DNA of 62,974 nucleotides from Chitinophagaceae bacterium. Lineage in GTDB: Bacteria > Bacteroidota > Bacteroidia > Chitinophagales > Chitinophagaceae. Location: contig JACCYQ010000067.1 of assembly GCA_013696395.1 (NCBI GenBank), positions 1-62,974 of the forward strand, written 5' to 3'. Below the pieces are notes generated by a model. It did not search any database, was not told the origin of the DNA, and saw only the letters and a program-made list of their open reading frames with translations. Positions 35,852 to 46,297 of the stretch are shown here, piece after piece. The number at the start of each line of letters is the position of its first letter. Position 1 is the first letter of the stretch. A program made the position numbers and the translations under genes.

Positions 35852-37825
35852 ATGCTCAATTCAAAAATTCCTGATGGCCGGTTAAGTCAAAAGTGGGAGG
35901 AGTATAAAGGTCATGTGCAATTGGTTAATCCTGCCAATAAAAGAAAATTGGAAATTATTGTTATAGGCACTGGCCTTGCAGGTGCTTCAGCAGCTGCTTC
36001 GCTGGGTGAAATGGGATACCAGGTTAAGGCATTCTGTTTCCAGGACTCTCCCCGCCGGGCACATTCTATAGCAGCCCAGGGAGGTATTAATGCTGCAAAA
36101 AATTACCAGAACGATGGTGATTCCGTGTTTCGATTATTTTATGATACCGTTAAAGGCGGTGATTACCGTGCCAGGGAAGCAAACGTGCATCGACTTGCCG
36201 AAGTTAGCGCCAGCATCATCGACCAATGTGTAGCCCAGGGAGTTCCGTTTGCACGGGAATATGGTGGCTTACTAAGTAATCGTTCATTTGGTGGAACACA
36301 GGTGCAACGCACTTTTTATGCAGCGGGTCAAACAGGTCAGCAATTACTGATCGGTGCCTACCAGGCCCTGGAAAGACAGGTTGCATTGGGCAGTGTTACC
36401 ATGTACAGCCGCCACGAAATGCTTGACATTGTAAAAATTGACGGCAAAGCCCGCGGAATCATCGCCCGTAATTTAATAACAGGTAAACTAGAAAGATATT
36501 TCGGTCATGCGGTACTGTTATGCAGCGGTGGATATGGAAATGTTTTTTATTTAAGTACAAATGCCATGGGCAGCAATGTAACCGCAATCTGGAAAGCCCA
36601 TAAACTAGGCGCTTACTTTGGTAATCCCTGTTTTACACAGATTCATCCAACCTGTATTCCGGTTTCGGGTGATCATCAGAGTAAGTTAACACTGATGTCT
36701 GAATCGCTAAGGAATGATGGCCGTATATGGGTTCCGAAAAAACAAAATGATACACGTCGTCCCAATGAAATACCCGAAGATGAAAGAGATTATTATTTGG
36801 AAAGAAGATATCCTGCTTTTGGTAACCTGGTTCCTCGTGATGTGGCTTCCCGGGCAGCCAAAGAAAGGTGTGATGCTGGCTTTGGCGTAGGCACCTCCCG
36901 ACAAGCTGTTTATTTAGATTATGCAGCGGCCATTGAACGTTATGGAAAAATTGAATGCAATAAATTAGGAATTGATAATGTTTCAGCCGAAAATATTATG
37001 CACCACGGTAAAGAAGTAGTGAAAGAAAAGTACGGCAATCTTTTCGATATGTATGAAAAGATCACCGGAGAAAATCCATATGACATTCCTATGCGCATTT
37101 ATCCCGCCGTGCATTACACTATGGGCGGACTTTGGGTTGATTATGACCTGATGACTACGGTGCCTGGCCTGTATGCATTGGGTGAAGCCAATTTCAGCGA
37201 TCATGGCGCCAACAGGTTAGGTGCATCAGCACTCATGCAGGGATTAGCCGATGGTTATTTCGTGATCCCTTATACACTGGGAAGTTTCCTGGCAAATGAA
37301 ATCAGGACAGCAGCCATTCCCACTGATCATCCTGCATTTATTGAAGCAGAAAAGCTTGTTAATGATCGCATCCACCAATTGAAAAATATCAATGGAAATC
37401 AAAGTGTTGAAAGCCTGCATAAAAAATTAGGCAAAATCATGTGGGATAAATGTGGAATGGAACGTAATGCAGAAGGATTAAAACAAGCCATAAATGAAAT
37501 TCAACAATTGAAAAAGGAATTTTGGTCTGATGTAAGAATTCCCGGAGACATTGAAGAATTTAATCCTGAATTGGATAAGGCAAACCGGGTTGCAGATTTT
37601 ATTGAATTAGGTGAATTAATGTGCATCGATGCACTACAGCGTAATGAAAGTTGCGGTGGTCATTTTCGAGAGGAAATGCAAACACCCGAAGGTGAAGCTT
37701 TACGGGACGATGCAAATTTTCAATATGTAGCCGCCTGGGAATTTAAAGGAGAACATGAATGGCAGGTACATAAAGAAGAACTGATTTTTGAAGTTGCCAA
37801 GCCGACACAGAGAAGCTATAAGTAG
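35852..37825 (+). CDS. sdhA: Succinate dehydrogenase/fumarate reductase flavoprotein subunit
   Basis: The 657-residue protein has the FAD-binding Rossmann motif [18 protein letters not shown] near 35, the flavin-linking [16 protein letters not shown] near 72 with His for covalent FAD, and the active-site segments [25 protein letters not shown] and [12 protein letters not shown]. It oxidises succinate to fumarate, or the reverse. The length and N-terminal extension match class B enzymes. The IVS-type gene that follows at 37880 interrupts the operon before sdhB. Confidence 0.95.
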   Translation: MLNSKIPDGRLSQKWEEYKGHVQLVNPANKRKLEIIVIGTGLAGASAAASLGEMGYQVKAFCFQDSPRRAHSIAAQGGINAAKNYQNDGDSVFRLFYDTVKGGDYRAREANVHRLAEVSASIIDQCVAQGVPFAREYGGLLSNRSFGGTQVQRTFYAAGQTGQQLLIGAYQALERQVALGSVTMYSRHEMLDIVKIDGKARGIIARNLITGKLERYFGHAVLLCSGGYGNVFYLSTNAMGSNVTAIWKAHKLGAYFGNPCFTQIHPTCIPVSGDHQSKLTLMSESLRNDGRIWVPKKQNDTRRPNEIPEDERDYYLERRYPAFGNLVPRDVASRAAKERCDAGFGVGTSRQAVYLDYAAAIERYGKIECNKLGIDNVSAENIMHHGKEVVKEKYGNLFDMYEKITGENPYDIPMRIYPAVHYTMGGLWVDYDLMTTVPGLYALGEANFSDHGANRLGASALMQGLADGYFVIPYTLGSFLANEIRTAAIPTDHPAFIEAEKLVNDRIHQLKNINGNQSVESLHKKLGKIMWDKCGMERNAEGLKQAINEIQQLKKEFWSDVRIPGDIEEFNPELDKANRVADFIELGELMCIDALQRNESCGGHFREEMQTPEGEALRDDANFQYVAAWEFKGEHEWQVHKEELIFEVAKPTQRSYK

Positions 37826-37829
37826 AAAT

Positions 37830-37861
37830 AATTTGGAAATTTGAAAATGTGTTAATTTGAA
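37830..37861 (+). repeat. Octamer repeat AATTTGAN, left side of the IVS-protein cassette
   Basis: Four octamers in register: AATTTGGA, AATTTGAA, AATGTGTT (diverged) and AATTTGAA. They begin 5 bases after the sdhA stop codon. The inverted form lies at 38260-38275 on the other side of the inserted gene. Confidence 0.7.
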
Positions 37862-37879
37862 AATCAAATTTTTTTAATT

Positions 37880-38236
37880 ATGAGGGATGATAAAGAAAAT
37901 GTAATTGTAGAAAAAACAATACAGTTTTCATTGGCTATTATAAAGTATTCTGAAGTTCTTGAACAAAATAAAAAATATGTAATAGCCAGGCAATTATTAC
38001 GCTCTGCAACATCGATAGGAGCAAATGTTTTTGAAGCGCAAAATGCAGAAAGTAGAATTGATTTTATTCATAAAATGAAAATTGCATCAAAAGAAGCCAG
38101 TGAAACTCTTTATTGGTTGATTTTATGTGAAAAAAGTGAAGGATATCATTGTGAAAAGCAACTCAGAGAAGATCTTAATGAAATGCTGAAAATTTTATCA
38201 AAGATAATTTCTTCATCAAAAAGTAAAATTACTTAA
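37880..38236 (+). CDS. Four-helix bundle protein (23S rRNA intervening-sequence type)
   Basis: The 118-residue protein is all helical and matches the IVS/S23 four-helix-bundle family: RQLLRSATSIGANVFEAQNA near 36-55, then RIDFIHKMKIASKEASETLYWL near 58-79. Such proteins were first found encoded in intervening sequences of 23S rRNA genes and are related in fold to the accessory protein of diversity-generating retroelements. No reverse transcriptase is present here. The gene sits between sdhA and sdhB and is bounded by octamer repeats in opposite orientation, which suggests it was inserted as a small cassette. Its function is unknown. Confidence 0.88.
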   Translation: MRDDKENVIVEKTIQFSLAIIKYSEVLEQNKKYVIARQLLRSATSIGANVFEAQNAESRIDFIHKMKIASKEASETLYWLILCEKSEGYHCEKQLREDLNEMLKILSKIISSSKSKIT

Positions 38237-38259
38237 GTGGCTGACTGGGTTGATTAATT

Positions 38260-38275
38260 TTCAAATTTTCAAATT
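38260..38275 (+). repeat. Octamer repeat TTCAAATT x2, right side of the IVS-protein cassette
   Basis: Two perfect tandem octamers TTCAAATT, the reverse complement of AATTTGAA. They lie 24 bases after the IVS gene stop and 18 bases before sdhB. Confidence 0.7.
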
Positions 38276-38292
38276 AAAAATTATTCATTAGA

Positions 38293-39060
38293 ATGGAACA
38301 TTACTCAATGAATTTAACGCTCCAGATCTGGAGACAGAAAAACAGCCTGGATAAAGGTGACTTTGAGACTTATGAAATAAAAGATATTTCATCTGAAATG
38401 TCTTTTTTGGAAATGATCGATGTGCTGAATGAAAAGTTGATCAATGAAGGAAAAGATGCCATTGCATTTGATCATGATTGCAGGGAGGGTATTTGCGGTG
38501 CTTGTTCTATGCACATAAATGGCAGACCTCACGGTCCATGGCATGCAACTACAGTTTGCCAGTTGCACATGCGGGCATTTAAAAATGGTGAAACCATTGT
38601 TGTAGAACCCTGGCGATCTAAAGCATTTCCGGTTATTAAAGACCTCGTGGTTGATCGTAGTTCATTCGATCGCATTATACAGGCAGGTGGCTATATTTCT
38701 GTGAATACAGGCAATGCTGTTGATGCAAATGCTATTCCGATTAATAAGGATAACGCGGATGATTCTTTTGCCGCAGCTTCCTGTATTGGTTGTGGAGCAT
38801 GTGTAGCAGCCTGTAAAAATTCATCTGCTATGTTATTCCTTGCAGCGAAAGTTTCCCATCTTGCTTTATTGCCGCAGGGTAAACCGGAAAGAAAAGCCCG
38901 TGCATTGAATATGGTTGCACAGATGGACAAGGAAGGCTTTGGTTCATGTACGTTTACGGGTGCCTGTGAGGCGGTTTGTCCGAAAGAAATTTCTATTACC
39001 AATATTTCCCGTTTAAATAAAGAATATTTCGGTGCAGGATTAAGTATTGATAAACAATAG
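38293..39060 (+). CDS. sdhB: Succinate dehydrogenase iron-sulfur subunit
   Basis: The 255-residue protein has a [2Fe-2S] ferredoxin domain ([11 protein letters not shown] near 61-71, and a later Cys near 87), then a C-terminal domain with [13 protein letters not shown] near 163-175 and [14 protein letters not shown] near 223-236 for the 4Fe-4S and 3Fe-4S clusters. It carries electrons from the SdhA flavin to the SdhC hemes. A terminator at 39077-39096 ends the operon. The start [13 protein letters not shown] was kept; the internal Met6 is a possible alternative. Confidence 0.94.
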   Translation: MEHYSMNLTLQIWRQKNSLDKGDFETYEIKDISSEMSFLEMIDVLNEKLINEGKDAIAFDHDCREGICGACSMHINGRPHGPWHATTVCQLHMRAFKNGETIVVEPWRSKAFPVIKDLVVDRSSFDRIIQAGGYISVNTGNAVDANAIPINKDNADDSFAAASCIGCGACVAACKNSSAMLFLAAKVSHLALLPQGKPERKARALNMVAQMDKEGFGSCTFTGACEAVCPKEISITNISRLNKEYFGAGLSIDKQ

Positions 39061-39076
39061 TATAGTTGAAATTATG

Positions 39077-39096
39077 AAGCCCTGCGGGGCTTTTTT
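39077..39096 (+). terminator. Rho-independent terminator of the sdh operon
   Basis: Stem AAGCCC / GGGCTT with loop TGCG, followed by a T-run, 17 bases after the sdhB stop. Confidence 0.85.
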
Positions 39097-39137
39097 ATTG
39101 ATCCCATATGCCTAAATTCATAAACTTAATGACTATT

Positions 39138-41297
39138 ATGAAATTTCATTATTACTATTCATCCCTAATTTTTTTGATCATGAGTTGCAACCAGGCAGAA
39201 AATAAAATAGCAGGAAGTTCTAAAAATTGGGGTCAGGGAATTCAACCCCCCGTAGCAGAGATCAAACCAAGAACATTTGTTTTACATGGAGATACCATCG
39301 TGGACAATTATTATTGGATGAATGACTTTTTTAAGAAAGGTCCCGATAGCGCAAGAGTGGTGAATTACCTGAAAAAGGAAAATGATTATATCGAAAAAGT
39401 GATGTCACCTACAAAAAAATTCCAGGATAGTCTTTTCCAAGAAATGAAGAATCGCATCAAAGAAAAAGATGAATCGGTTCCTGCATTTGAAAACGGATAT
39501 TTTTATTATACACGTAGTGATGAAGGCAAACAATATTATAAATACTGCCGTAAAAAAGGCAGCCTGGATGCTCCGGAGGAGATTTTGCTGGATATTGATG
39601 AAATGGCTATAGGACATCCTTATTATTCTGCAGCTGGGTTTAGTGTAAGCCCTGATAATAAGTTATTGGCATATGGTGTTGATACGGTCAGCCGCCGGGA
39701 ATATATCATCCAGGTAAAAAACCTTGAAACCGGCGAGCTATTAAAAGATCAACTAATTCGAACTACGGGTGCTGCAGTTTGGGCAAATGATAGTAAAACA
39801 TTATTCTATACGGAGAAAAATCCTGTCACGTTGCTTACCCAAAAGATACGTAAACATGTGTTGGGTCAGAATCCTTCGTTGGATGAAATAGTTTACCATG
39901 AAACGGATAGCACTAATTATATAGGTGTTTCTAAAACCCGCTCTGAAAAATATATTATAATAACCAGTAGTGCCACCATGTCTTCTGAAATTCGTTACCT
40001 GGATGCAGATATTCCCAATGGGAGTTTTAAAATTTTTCAACCAAGAAGGAAAGATGTGTTATATTATATAACGCACCAGGGTAACCGTTTTTTGATTCGC
40101 ACCAACCAGGATGCTATTAATTTTAAGTTAATGGAATCTCCACTGGATAATACAGACAGATCAGCCTGGAAAGAAATTATTCCACATCGCCCCGAGGTTT
40201 TACTGGAAGGTGTAGACGCCTTCAGGGATTTTTTAGCCATCACAGAAAGAAAAAATGGATTATTGCAGATACAGGTTCGTAACCTGGCAGATGGTTCCGA
40301 TTATTTTCTAGATTTTGGAGAACCCGCATATGCTACTAGTATTAGCAGCAACCCGGAATATGATACCAAAACATTACGGTATTTTTATACTTCGCTCACT
40401 ACCCCTGCTTCAATTTTCGATTTCAACATGATTACGAAGCATAAACAACTGATGAAACAGACAGAAGTGGTAGGCGGATTTAATTCCGAAGATTATACAA
40501 CGGAGCGATTATATGCAACTGCGCGAGATGGCGCTAAAGTTCCCATTTCATTGGTTTATAAAAAAGGATTTGTAAAAAATGGGAAATCACCTTTACTATT
40601 ATATGGTTATGGCTCCTACGGCAACAGCATGGATGCCGCCTTCAGCAGTGCCCGGCTAAGTTTATTGAATCGCGGATTCGCCTTTGCCATTGCGCATATA
40701 CGTGGTGGCCAGGAAATGGGTCGTCAGTGGTATGAGGATGGGAAGATGATGAAGAAAATAAATACGTTTACTGATTTTATAGATTGCGCAGAATATTTAG
40801 TTGAAAAGGATTTTACATCCAAAGAACATTTATATGCCATGGGTGGTAGTGCCGGTGGCTTATTAATGGGTGCCATTGTAAATATGCGCCCTGATCTTTG
40901 GAATGGCATCGTGGCCCAGGTTCCTTTTGTTGATGTTATCAATACAATGCTTGATGAAAGTATTCCGCTCACTACCAATGAATTTGATGAATGGGGAAAT
41001 CCAAAAAATAAAGAAGCTTATTTGTATATGAAATCATATTCCCCATACGATAATGTACAGCCCAAAGCTTACCCCCATATGCTGGTAACAACAGGATTGC
41101 ATGATAGCCAGGTACAATATTTTGAACCAGCTAAATGGGTAGCCAGGCTCAGAACCATGAAAACAGATAACAACCTGTTGTTATTTAAAACGGAAATGGA
41201 ATATGGACATGGAGGGGCATCTGGTCGTTTTGATTATTTAAAAAATATTTCTCTTGAATATGCATTCCTGTTTATGCTTGAAGGAATTCATCAATAA
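39138..41297 (+). CDS. S9 family prolyl oligopeptidase/oligopeptidase B-like lipoprotein
   Basis: Starting at MKFHYYYSS gives 719 residues with a lipobox (LIMSC, Cys near 16). The N-terminal beta-propeller (about 60-430) is followed by an alpha/beta hydrolase domain. The catalytic serine is Ser571 in MGGSAGGLLMG, the Asp lies in the TTGLHDSQV region, and the His in EYGHGGASGR near the C-terminus. This matches oligopeptidase B and prolyl oligopeptidases, which cut short peptides after basic or proline residues. The lipoprotein signal suggests action outside the cytoplasm. An earlier Met at 39108 would add ten residues before the signal. Confidence 0.88.
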   Translation: MKFHYYYSSLIFLIMSCNQAENKIAGSSKNWGQGIQPPVAEIKPRTFVLHGDTIVDNYYWMNDFFKKGPDSARVVNYLKKENDYIEKVMSPTKKFQDSLFQEMKNRIKEKDESVPAFENGYFYYTRSDEGKQYYKYCRKKGSLDAPEEILLDIDEMAIGHPYYSAAGFSVSPDNKLLAYGVDTVSRREYIIQVKNLETGELLKDQLIRTTGAAVWANDSKTLFYTEKNPVTLLTQKIRKHVLGQNPSLDEIVYHETDSTNYIGVSKTRSEKYIIITSSATMSSEIRYLDADIPNGSFKIFQPRRKDVLYYITHQGNRFLIRTNQDAINFKLMESPLDNTDRSAWKEIIPHRPEVLLEGVDAFRDFLAITERKNGLLQIQVRNLADGSDYFLDFGEPAYATSISSNPEYDTKTLRYFYTSLTTPASIFDFNMITKHKQLMKQTEVVGGFNSEDYTTERLYATARDGAKVPISLVYKKGFVKNGKSPLLLYGYGSYGNSMDAAFSSARLSLLNRGFAFAIAHIRGGQEMGRQWYEDGKMMKKINTFTDFIDCAEYLVEKDFTSKEHLYAMGGSAGGLLMGAIVNMRPDLWNGIVAQVPFVDVINTMLDESIPLTTNEFDEWGNPKNKEAYLYMKSYSPYDNVQPKAYPHMLVTTGLHDSQVQYFEPAKWVARLRTMKTDNNLLLFKTEMEYGHGGASGRFDYLKNISLEYAFLFMLEGIHQ

Positions 41298-41519
41298 AAC
41301 CGCAATAAATTTTATATTAAAAAGAAGGTTAAGCCATTCTCATTTTTGTCGATACGTAAAAGTTAAATAATAAACAGCCAGTATATATTCATTATTTACC
41401 TCGCGTAAAATCAAAATTCCTTTATTTATCAGCCTTTGCGGGCATTTAAGCAATAAAAAAACCGATTTTTACGCTTTATCCATAACCGCCACCTGTGCAG
41501 GTCGAAAAACCTACTGTTA

Positions 41520-44500
41520 TTGAAGCCGTTATATTGCTTTTTTGGAATTTTATTTTTACTGATGATGTGTTATGGAAGTAACGCACAGTTACCCTCAACA
41601 CCAGGCAGAACATCCAACCTGCGTATAAAAGCAATGGCAACCGCAGCTGATACACTTTACCTGGATTCACTAAGCATTATTCCTTATTCGTTAATCGTTA
41701 GAGGTGTACCGCCTTCTGATTACCGTTTTGATTATATCCGTTCTACACTTGTCTGGACTTTAAGACCTGAAAATGATACTGTGGAAATAAGTTACCGCGT
41801 ATTCCCATTCAAATTAGATCCTGTGGCACAACGTATCAATTATGACAGCGTAGTGAATCATTTTTATGCTGCGCCTTTCGAGTTTAATAACAATGCAACC
41901 AGGCAGCAGGGTGTCTTTAATTTTGGTAATCTGAATTACCATGGAAGTTTTGGCCGCGGTATTTCATTCGGCAACAGCCAGGATGCAGTGTTGAATTCCA
42001 ACCTGAATCTGCAGTTAAGTGGCATGTTGGGCGATAGTATTGAAATTTCAGCTGCCATAACCGATAATAATATTCCAATACAACCCGATGGCAGTACGCA
42101 ACAACTAAATGAATTTGACCAGGTATACCTTCAGTTCAAGAAAAAAAACTGGCAATTGAATCTGGGTGATATTGATCTGCGCCAAAACAAAAGTTATTTC
42201 CTCAATTTTTATAAACGATTGCAGGGTGTAAGCTTTCAGACTGATTACAATCTTTCCCCGGGAATAAAAGGGCACACATTGGTGAGCGGTTCCATTGCCA
42301 AAGGAAAATTTAACCGAAATATTTTTCAGGGATTGGAAGGGAACCAGGGACCTTACAGGTTAACGGGTGCCAGCAATGAATTCTTCTTTATTGTACTGGC
42401 GGGCACAGAGCGTGTATTCCTGGATGGTGAAATATTACAAAGAGGCGAAGACCAGGATTACGTGATTAATTATAATACAGCAGAAGTAACGTTTACACCC
42501 AGAAGATTGATTACAAAAGATAGCAGGATACAAATTGAATTTGAATATGCCGACCGTAATTTTCTAAATGCAAATCTGTATGCTACACAGGAGTTGACAA
42601 TTAATGAGCGGCTTATTATCCGGCTTGGCGTTTTCAACAACAGCGATGCAAAAAATTCACAGGTAAACCAGGTACTGGATGTTGAACAACGGCATTTTTT
42701 AAGTACTATTGGAGATAGCATTAAGCATGCATTTTACCCCACTGCTGTTATAGATTCCTTTGATGCAGGCAAGATTCTGTATGAAAAAATTTATTTCAGT
42801 GCCGGTACGTTGATCGATTCATTTTATCAATTCTCTACAGATCCCGCAGTAGCTAAATACAGCCTTTCTTTTACAGATGTTGGACAAGGTTTTGGCAATT
42901 ATGTTCCGGATTTTAATGGGGCCAATGGAAAAGTCTTTCGTTATGTATCACCCATCGGAAATCAGAAGCAGGGCCGGTTTGAGCCAATTTCCATTTTAGT
43001 TACGCCTAAGAAACAACAGGTTTTTAATATAGGTGTTGATTATAAACTGGGAACGGGCACATTTATTAAAAGCGAGCTGGCCATGAGCAATTATGATGTC
43101 AATACTTTTTCGGGTAAGGATGGGGGTGATGATGCCGGATTTGCTGCCCGTTTTCAATTTCAGAATACAAAACCGTTAAGATCCAAAGCAGAAAATAAAT
43201 TAAGCCTCACCACGCTATTGGATTATGAATATGTACAGGATAAATTTAAACCACTGGAAAGAATACGCAATGTGGAGTTTACCCGCGACTGGGGTTTACC
43301 ATTGATAACACAGGCCGCTACAGAAAACATTCTGCGTTTCAGTTCACAATTAAAAAGTCATCGAAATTCAATTGGTTACCAGTTAATGAATTATAACCGC
43401 AGCGATGATTATAACGGTATTCAACAAACGCTCACCCAGGCCGCCGCGTTTAAAGGGCTTACATTAAATAACCAGGTATCTATCACTAATTTTTCCAATA
43501 ACCTTCAAAAAGGAAGTTTCTTTAAACCAATCCTTGATATCAGCAGGAAATTTGCTCATTTGGATAATATCAGTTTAGGCGGCCGGTATACTATGGAGCG
43601 GAATATTACCCGTAATAAATCAACGGACTCATTATCTGCTTTAAGTTTTGCATTTGATACTTATTCGGTGTATTTACGGTCTGATGATCAAAAACAAAAC
43701 AAATACAGTATTACCTATTTTACCCGGGCAGATAAATTTCCCGTTGCAAAAGATTTAATATCTGCGGATCGCAGCCAGAACATAAATCTGCAGGCTGAAT
43801 TTTTAAAAAATCCTGCTCACCAGCTTCTTTTCAATGCAACTTTCAGAAAATTAAATGTGAGTGATCATTCATTATCACCGCAACAGGAAGACGAAACTAT
43901 ATTAGGGCGGACGGAATACATGATCAATGAATTCAAAGGATTGATCACTGGCAATGTTCTATATGAAGTAGGGGCAGGCCAGGAACAAAGAAGAGATTAC
44001 AGTTACCTGGAAGTTCCGGCAGGGCAGGGGCAATATACATGGAATGATTATGACAGCAATGGAGTCCAATCACTGAATGAATTCGAGATCGCCATTTTTA
44101 CAGACCAGGCAAAATTTATCCGCTTGTTTACACCAACTAACGATTATGTAAAAGCGAATTTCAACACGCTTAATTACAGTTTTCATATCAATCCAAGGGC
44201 AGTTATCTCAACGAGTGGTGCACAGGGAATAAATGCTTTCATTTCACGGTTTAACCTGCAAACCAGCATGCAGGTTAATAAAAAATCTGTAGCTAAGGGG
44301 ACTTTTGAATTCAATCCTTTTAAATATGGTTTAAATGATACGGCATTGATCACATTAGGAACGGTCTTTTTAAATACCCTTTCTTTTAACCGGTTCAACA
44401 GTAACTGGGGCCTGGATTTAAGTAATTTGCAAAACAGTGGAAAGTCATTGCTAACTTATGGCTATGAGAGCAGGCAGGTTACAGATTGGAGTTTAAAATT

Positions 44501-45008
44501 TCGTTGGAATCTGAATAAAATGATCACCTTAGATCTCACCACCCGAAAAGGAAATAATGAATTAATTACGCCTGATGCAGCATTTACCAATCGCAATTAC
44601 CATTTAAATATTTTTAACACGGAGCCTCGCATTTCCCTGATACGCGGAACAGTTTTCCGCCTCGTGACGAGTTATAAATATGATATCAAAAAAAATGAAC
44701 CGAAATTTGGTGGTGAAAAATCCATTTCCAATTCTGTAAATCTGGAAAGCAAATACAATGTATTACAAAACAGTTCACTCATCGGTCGATTTACTTTTAA
44801 TAATATTGATTATGATGCGGCAGCCAATACAACCGTGAGTTATGTAATGCTGGATGGATTATTACCTGGTAAAAATTATTTATGGTCTCTGGGACTTACC
44901 AAAAGATTAATGAATAACCTGGAACTAAGTTTTCAGTACGATGGACGGAAACCGGGCTCTGCAAGAACTGTTCATATAGGGAGAGCATCCATAACCGCTT
45001 TGTTTTAG
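41520..45008 (+). CDS. Large (1162-residue) predicted outer-membrane protein
   Basis: The protein has a signal peptide (cleaved near SNAQ, about residue 23). Residues 30-110 form a beta-sandwich-like start with RGVPPSDYRFDY and LVWTLRPENDTVEISYRVF. A motif FLDGEILQRGEDQDYVINYN near 301-320 introduces a strand-rich repeat. The rest, to a terminal SITALF, alternates polar and hydrophobic residues and ends in Phe as outer-membrane barrels do. No plug or TonB box is seen. It is likely a large beta-barrel or surface protein. I do not recognise a named family. The gene stands alone with 222 bases upstream. Confidence 0.65.
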   Translation: MKPLYCFFGILFLLMMCYGSNAQLPSTPGRTSNLRIKAMATAADTLYLDSLSIIPYSLIVRGVPPSDYRFDYIRSTLVWTLRPENDTVEISYRVFPFKLDPVAQRINYDSVVNHFYAAPFEFNNNATRQQGVFNFGNLNYHGSFGRGISFGNSQDAVLNSNLNLQLSGMLGDSIEISAAITDNNIPIQPDGSTQQLNEFDQVYLQFKKKNWQLNLGDIDLRQNKSYFLNFYKRLQGVSFQTDYNLSPGIKGHTLVSGSIAKGKFNRNIFQGLEGNQGPYRLTGASNEFFFIVLAGTERVFLDGEILQRGEDQDYVINYNTAEVTFTPRRLITKDSRIQIEFEYADRNFLNANLYATQELTINERLIIRLGVFNNSDAKNSQVNQVLDVEQRHFLSTIGDSIKHAFYPTAVIDSFDAGKILYEKIYFSAGTLIDSFYQFSTDPAVAKYSLSFTDVGQGFGNYVPDFNGANGKVFRYVSPIGNQKQGRFEPISILVTPKKQQVFNIGVDYKLGTGTFIKSELAMSNYDVNTFSGKDGGDDAGFAARFQFQNTKPLRSKAENKLSLTTLLDYEYVQDKFKPLERIRNVEFTRDWGLPLITQAATENILRFSSQLKSHRNSIGYQLMNYNRSDDYNGIQQTLTQAAAFKGLTLNNQVSITNFSNNLQKGSFFKPILDISRKFAHLDNISLGGRYTMERNITRNKSTDSLSALSFAFDTYSVYLRSDDQKQNKYSITYFTRADKFPVAKDLISADRSQNINLQAEFLKNPAHQLLFNATFRKLNVSDHSLSPQQEDETILGRTEYMINEFKGLITGNVLYEVGAGQEQRRDYSYLEVPAGQGQYTWNDYDSNGVQSLNEFEIAIFTDQAKFIRLFTPTNDYVKANFNTLNYSFHINPRAVISTSGAQGINAFISRFNLQTSMQVNKKSVAKGTFEFNPFKYGLNDTALITLGTVFLNTLSFNRFNSNWGLDLSNLQNSGKSLLTYGYESRQVTDWSLKFRWNLNKMITLDLTTRKGNNELITPDAAFTNRNYHLNIFNTEPRISLIRGTVFRLVTSYKYDIKKNEPKFGGEKSISNSVNLESKYNVLQNSSLIGRFTFNNIDYDAAANTTVSYVMLDGLLPGKNYLWSLGLTKRLMNNLELSFQYDGRKPGSARTVHIGRASITALF

Positions 45009-45091
45009 GTACCATTCCTCTTTATAAAGACAGGTTGTTTTTGCATTATATGCAAAGTTACTCAAAGTCGATCCATTAGTGATCTCTCTCG

Positions 45092-45970
45092 CTAAACACT
45101 TCTATGCCTTTCAAAATGGAAGCGAATCCAATCCTTTAAAGGCAACAAACCCGGAAACTCAATATGCGTATCATTGATATTTTTTACATAGACCATATCA
45201 TGTTCATTTATCCATTCAAACATCCGGTACAAATTTTTACCCATTGCCAGTCTTGTGATCCACGAAGGGAGTTTTTGAAATTTCATTTTTTTATGCAGCA
45301 CTTTGGAAAATAACGCGGTGACCTGGAACAAATTCATTTGCTCTGCAGCAACGGGAAGGGTTTGCCCGATGTATTGTCCAGGGTTCAGAAAAATTCTGGT
45401 AGCAATCTCTCCTATATCCTTCGCACCAATATATTGTTGTACAATTTCTCCGCTTGAAGGGTATACCAACTTTCCTTTCAGTATATTTTTTTTAACCTGT
45501 GGTATCAAAAAATTTTCATACAGGCTGGCAGGCCTGATTATGGTATAAGGTAGTTGCAATTGTTTGATATAATTCTCAATGGCGGTTTTACTCTGCCAAT
45601 GAGGAATGTCCGTTTCTTCATCAGCCGTAATTACGGATGAATAAACGAAATGAGAAATTTTATATTTACGGCCCAGGTCAGCAAGGTCTTTCCCCTTTTT
45701 GATTTCACTATCCTTATTCTTTTCCATCGCCAGCACGCAAAAAATGCCATCCACATCAGCCACGCTATCCTGGTATGTGGCTATATTGTTTAAATCTCCT
45801 TTTACTAATTCTACTCCTATATTATTTAAAGCAATGGCATTTTCTGATGAAGGATCCCGGGTTAGTACTTTTACTTTTATTCCTTTGCTCAATAAACTCC
45901 TGGCAACGGCGCCACCAATATTACCTGTACCACCTGTAACGAAAATTGAAGTAGGAATTTGCATAATCAT
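45092..45970 (-). CDS. NmrA-like NAD(P)-binding protein
   Basis: The 292-residue protein is an atypical short-chain dehydrogenase: VTGGTGNIGGAVARSLLSKG near 12-31 is the dinucleotide-binding loop, followed by VKVLTRDPSS near 33. The catalytic Tyr-x-x-x-Lys of true dehydrogenases is not evident (HFVYSSVITADE instead), as in NmrA-type redox sensors. It is cytoplasmic. The alternative start at Met3 (45964) is equally good. It may sense NAD(P) state or act as a quinone reductase. Confidence 0.82.
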   Translation of the reverse strand: MIMQIPTSIFVTGGTGNIGGAVARSLLSKGIKVKVLTRDPSSENAIALNNIGVELVKGDLNNIATYQDSVADVDGIFCVLAMEKNKDSEIKKGKDLADLGRKYKISHFVYSSVITADEETDIPHWQSKTAIENYIKQLQLPYTIIRPASLYENFLIPQVKKNILKGKLVYPSSGEIVQQYIGAKDIGEIATRIFLNPGQYIGQTLPVAAEQMNLFQVTALFSKVLHKKMKFQKLPSWITRLAMGKNLYRMFEWINEHDMVYVKNINDTHIEFPGLLPLKDWIRFHFERHRSV

Positions 45971-46297
45971 TTATTTTGATTGCTTCTATAAATGTTTTTA
46001 TGTCAAAATAGGGGAAGGAAAAACATGCCTGATTGGTGTTTTAAAAGTAAGCATTCGGCGGCTTTTATCTGGAGAAAATTAGTTGTAAAAAGTTGATAAA
46101 GATCCAGGCGTGCCACCGATATTAATTTGGGTGCCGCATTTTTTGATGAATTATTTGATGCGGCACAAGGGAGTGACCCCGCAAATCTGACGGGGGAGCC
46201 ACAACGAAGATGCCTAAAGTGCTAAAGCTGGAAACATAAAAAAAATAAAAAAGGAGGAAAATAATTCCTCCCCGAATAAAATATTGTTTCATGAAAA
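45971..46297. other. Intergenic region with a hairpin and the ychF terminator
   Basis: No gene was found in these 327 bases. GTGCCGCAT at 46131-46139 pairs with ATGCGGCAC at 46158-46166 (9 bp, 18-base loop). The ychF terminator occupies 46237-46271. The stretch at 46165-46230 contains no coding pattern I trust. Confidence 0.5.
46237..46271 (-). terminator. Rho-independent terminator of ychF
   Basis: Stem GGAGGAA / TTCCTCC (7 bp, loop AATAA region), followed on the minus strand by a long T-rich tract. It lies 27 bases after the ychF stop. Confidence 0.8.

Noticed and set aside
37880-38236. Accessory gene of a diversity-generating retroelement
   Set aside because: The fold family is similar, but no reverse transcriptase or template repeat is present nearby.
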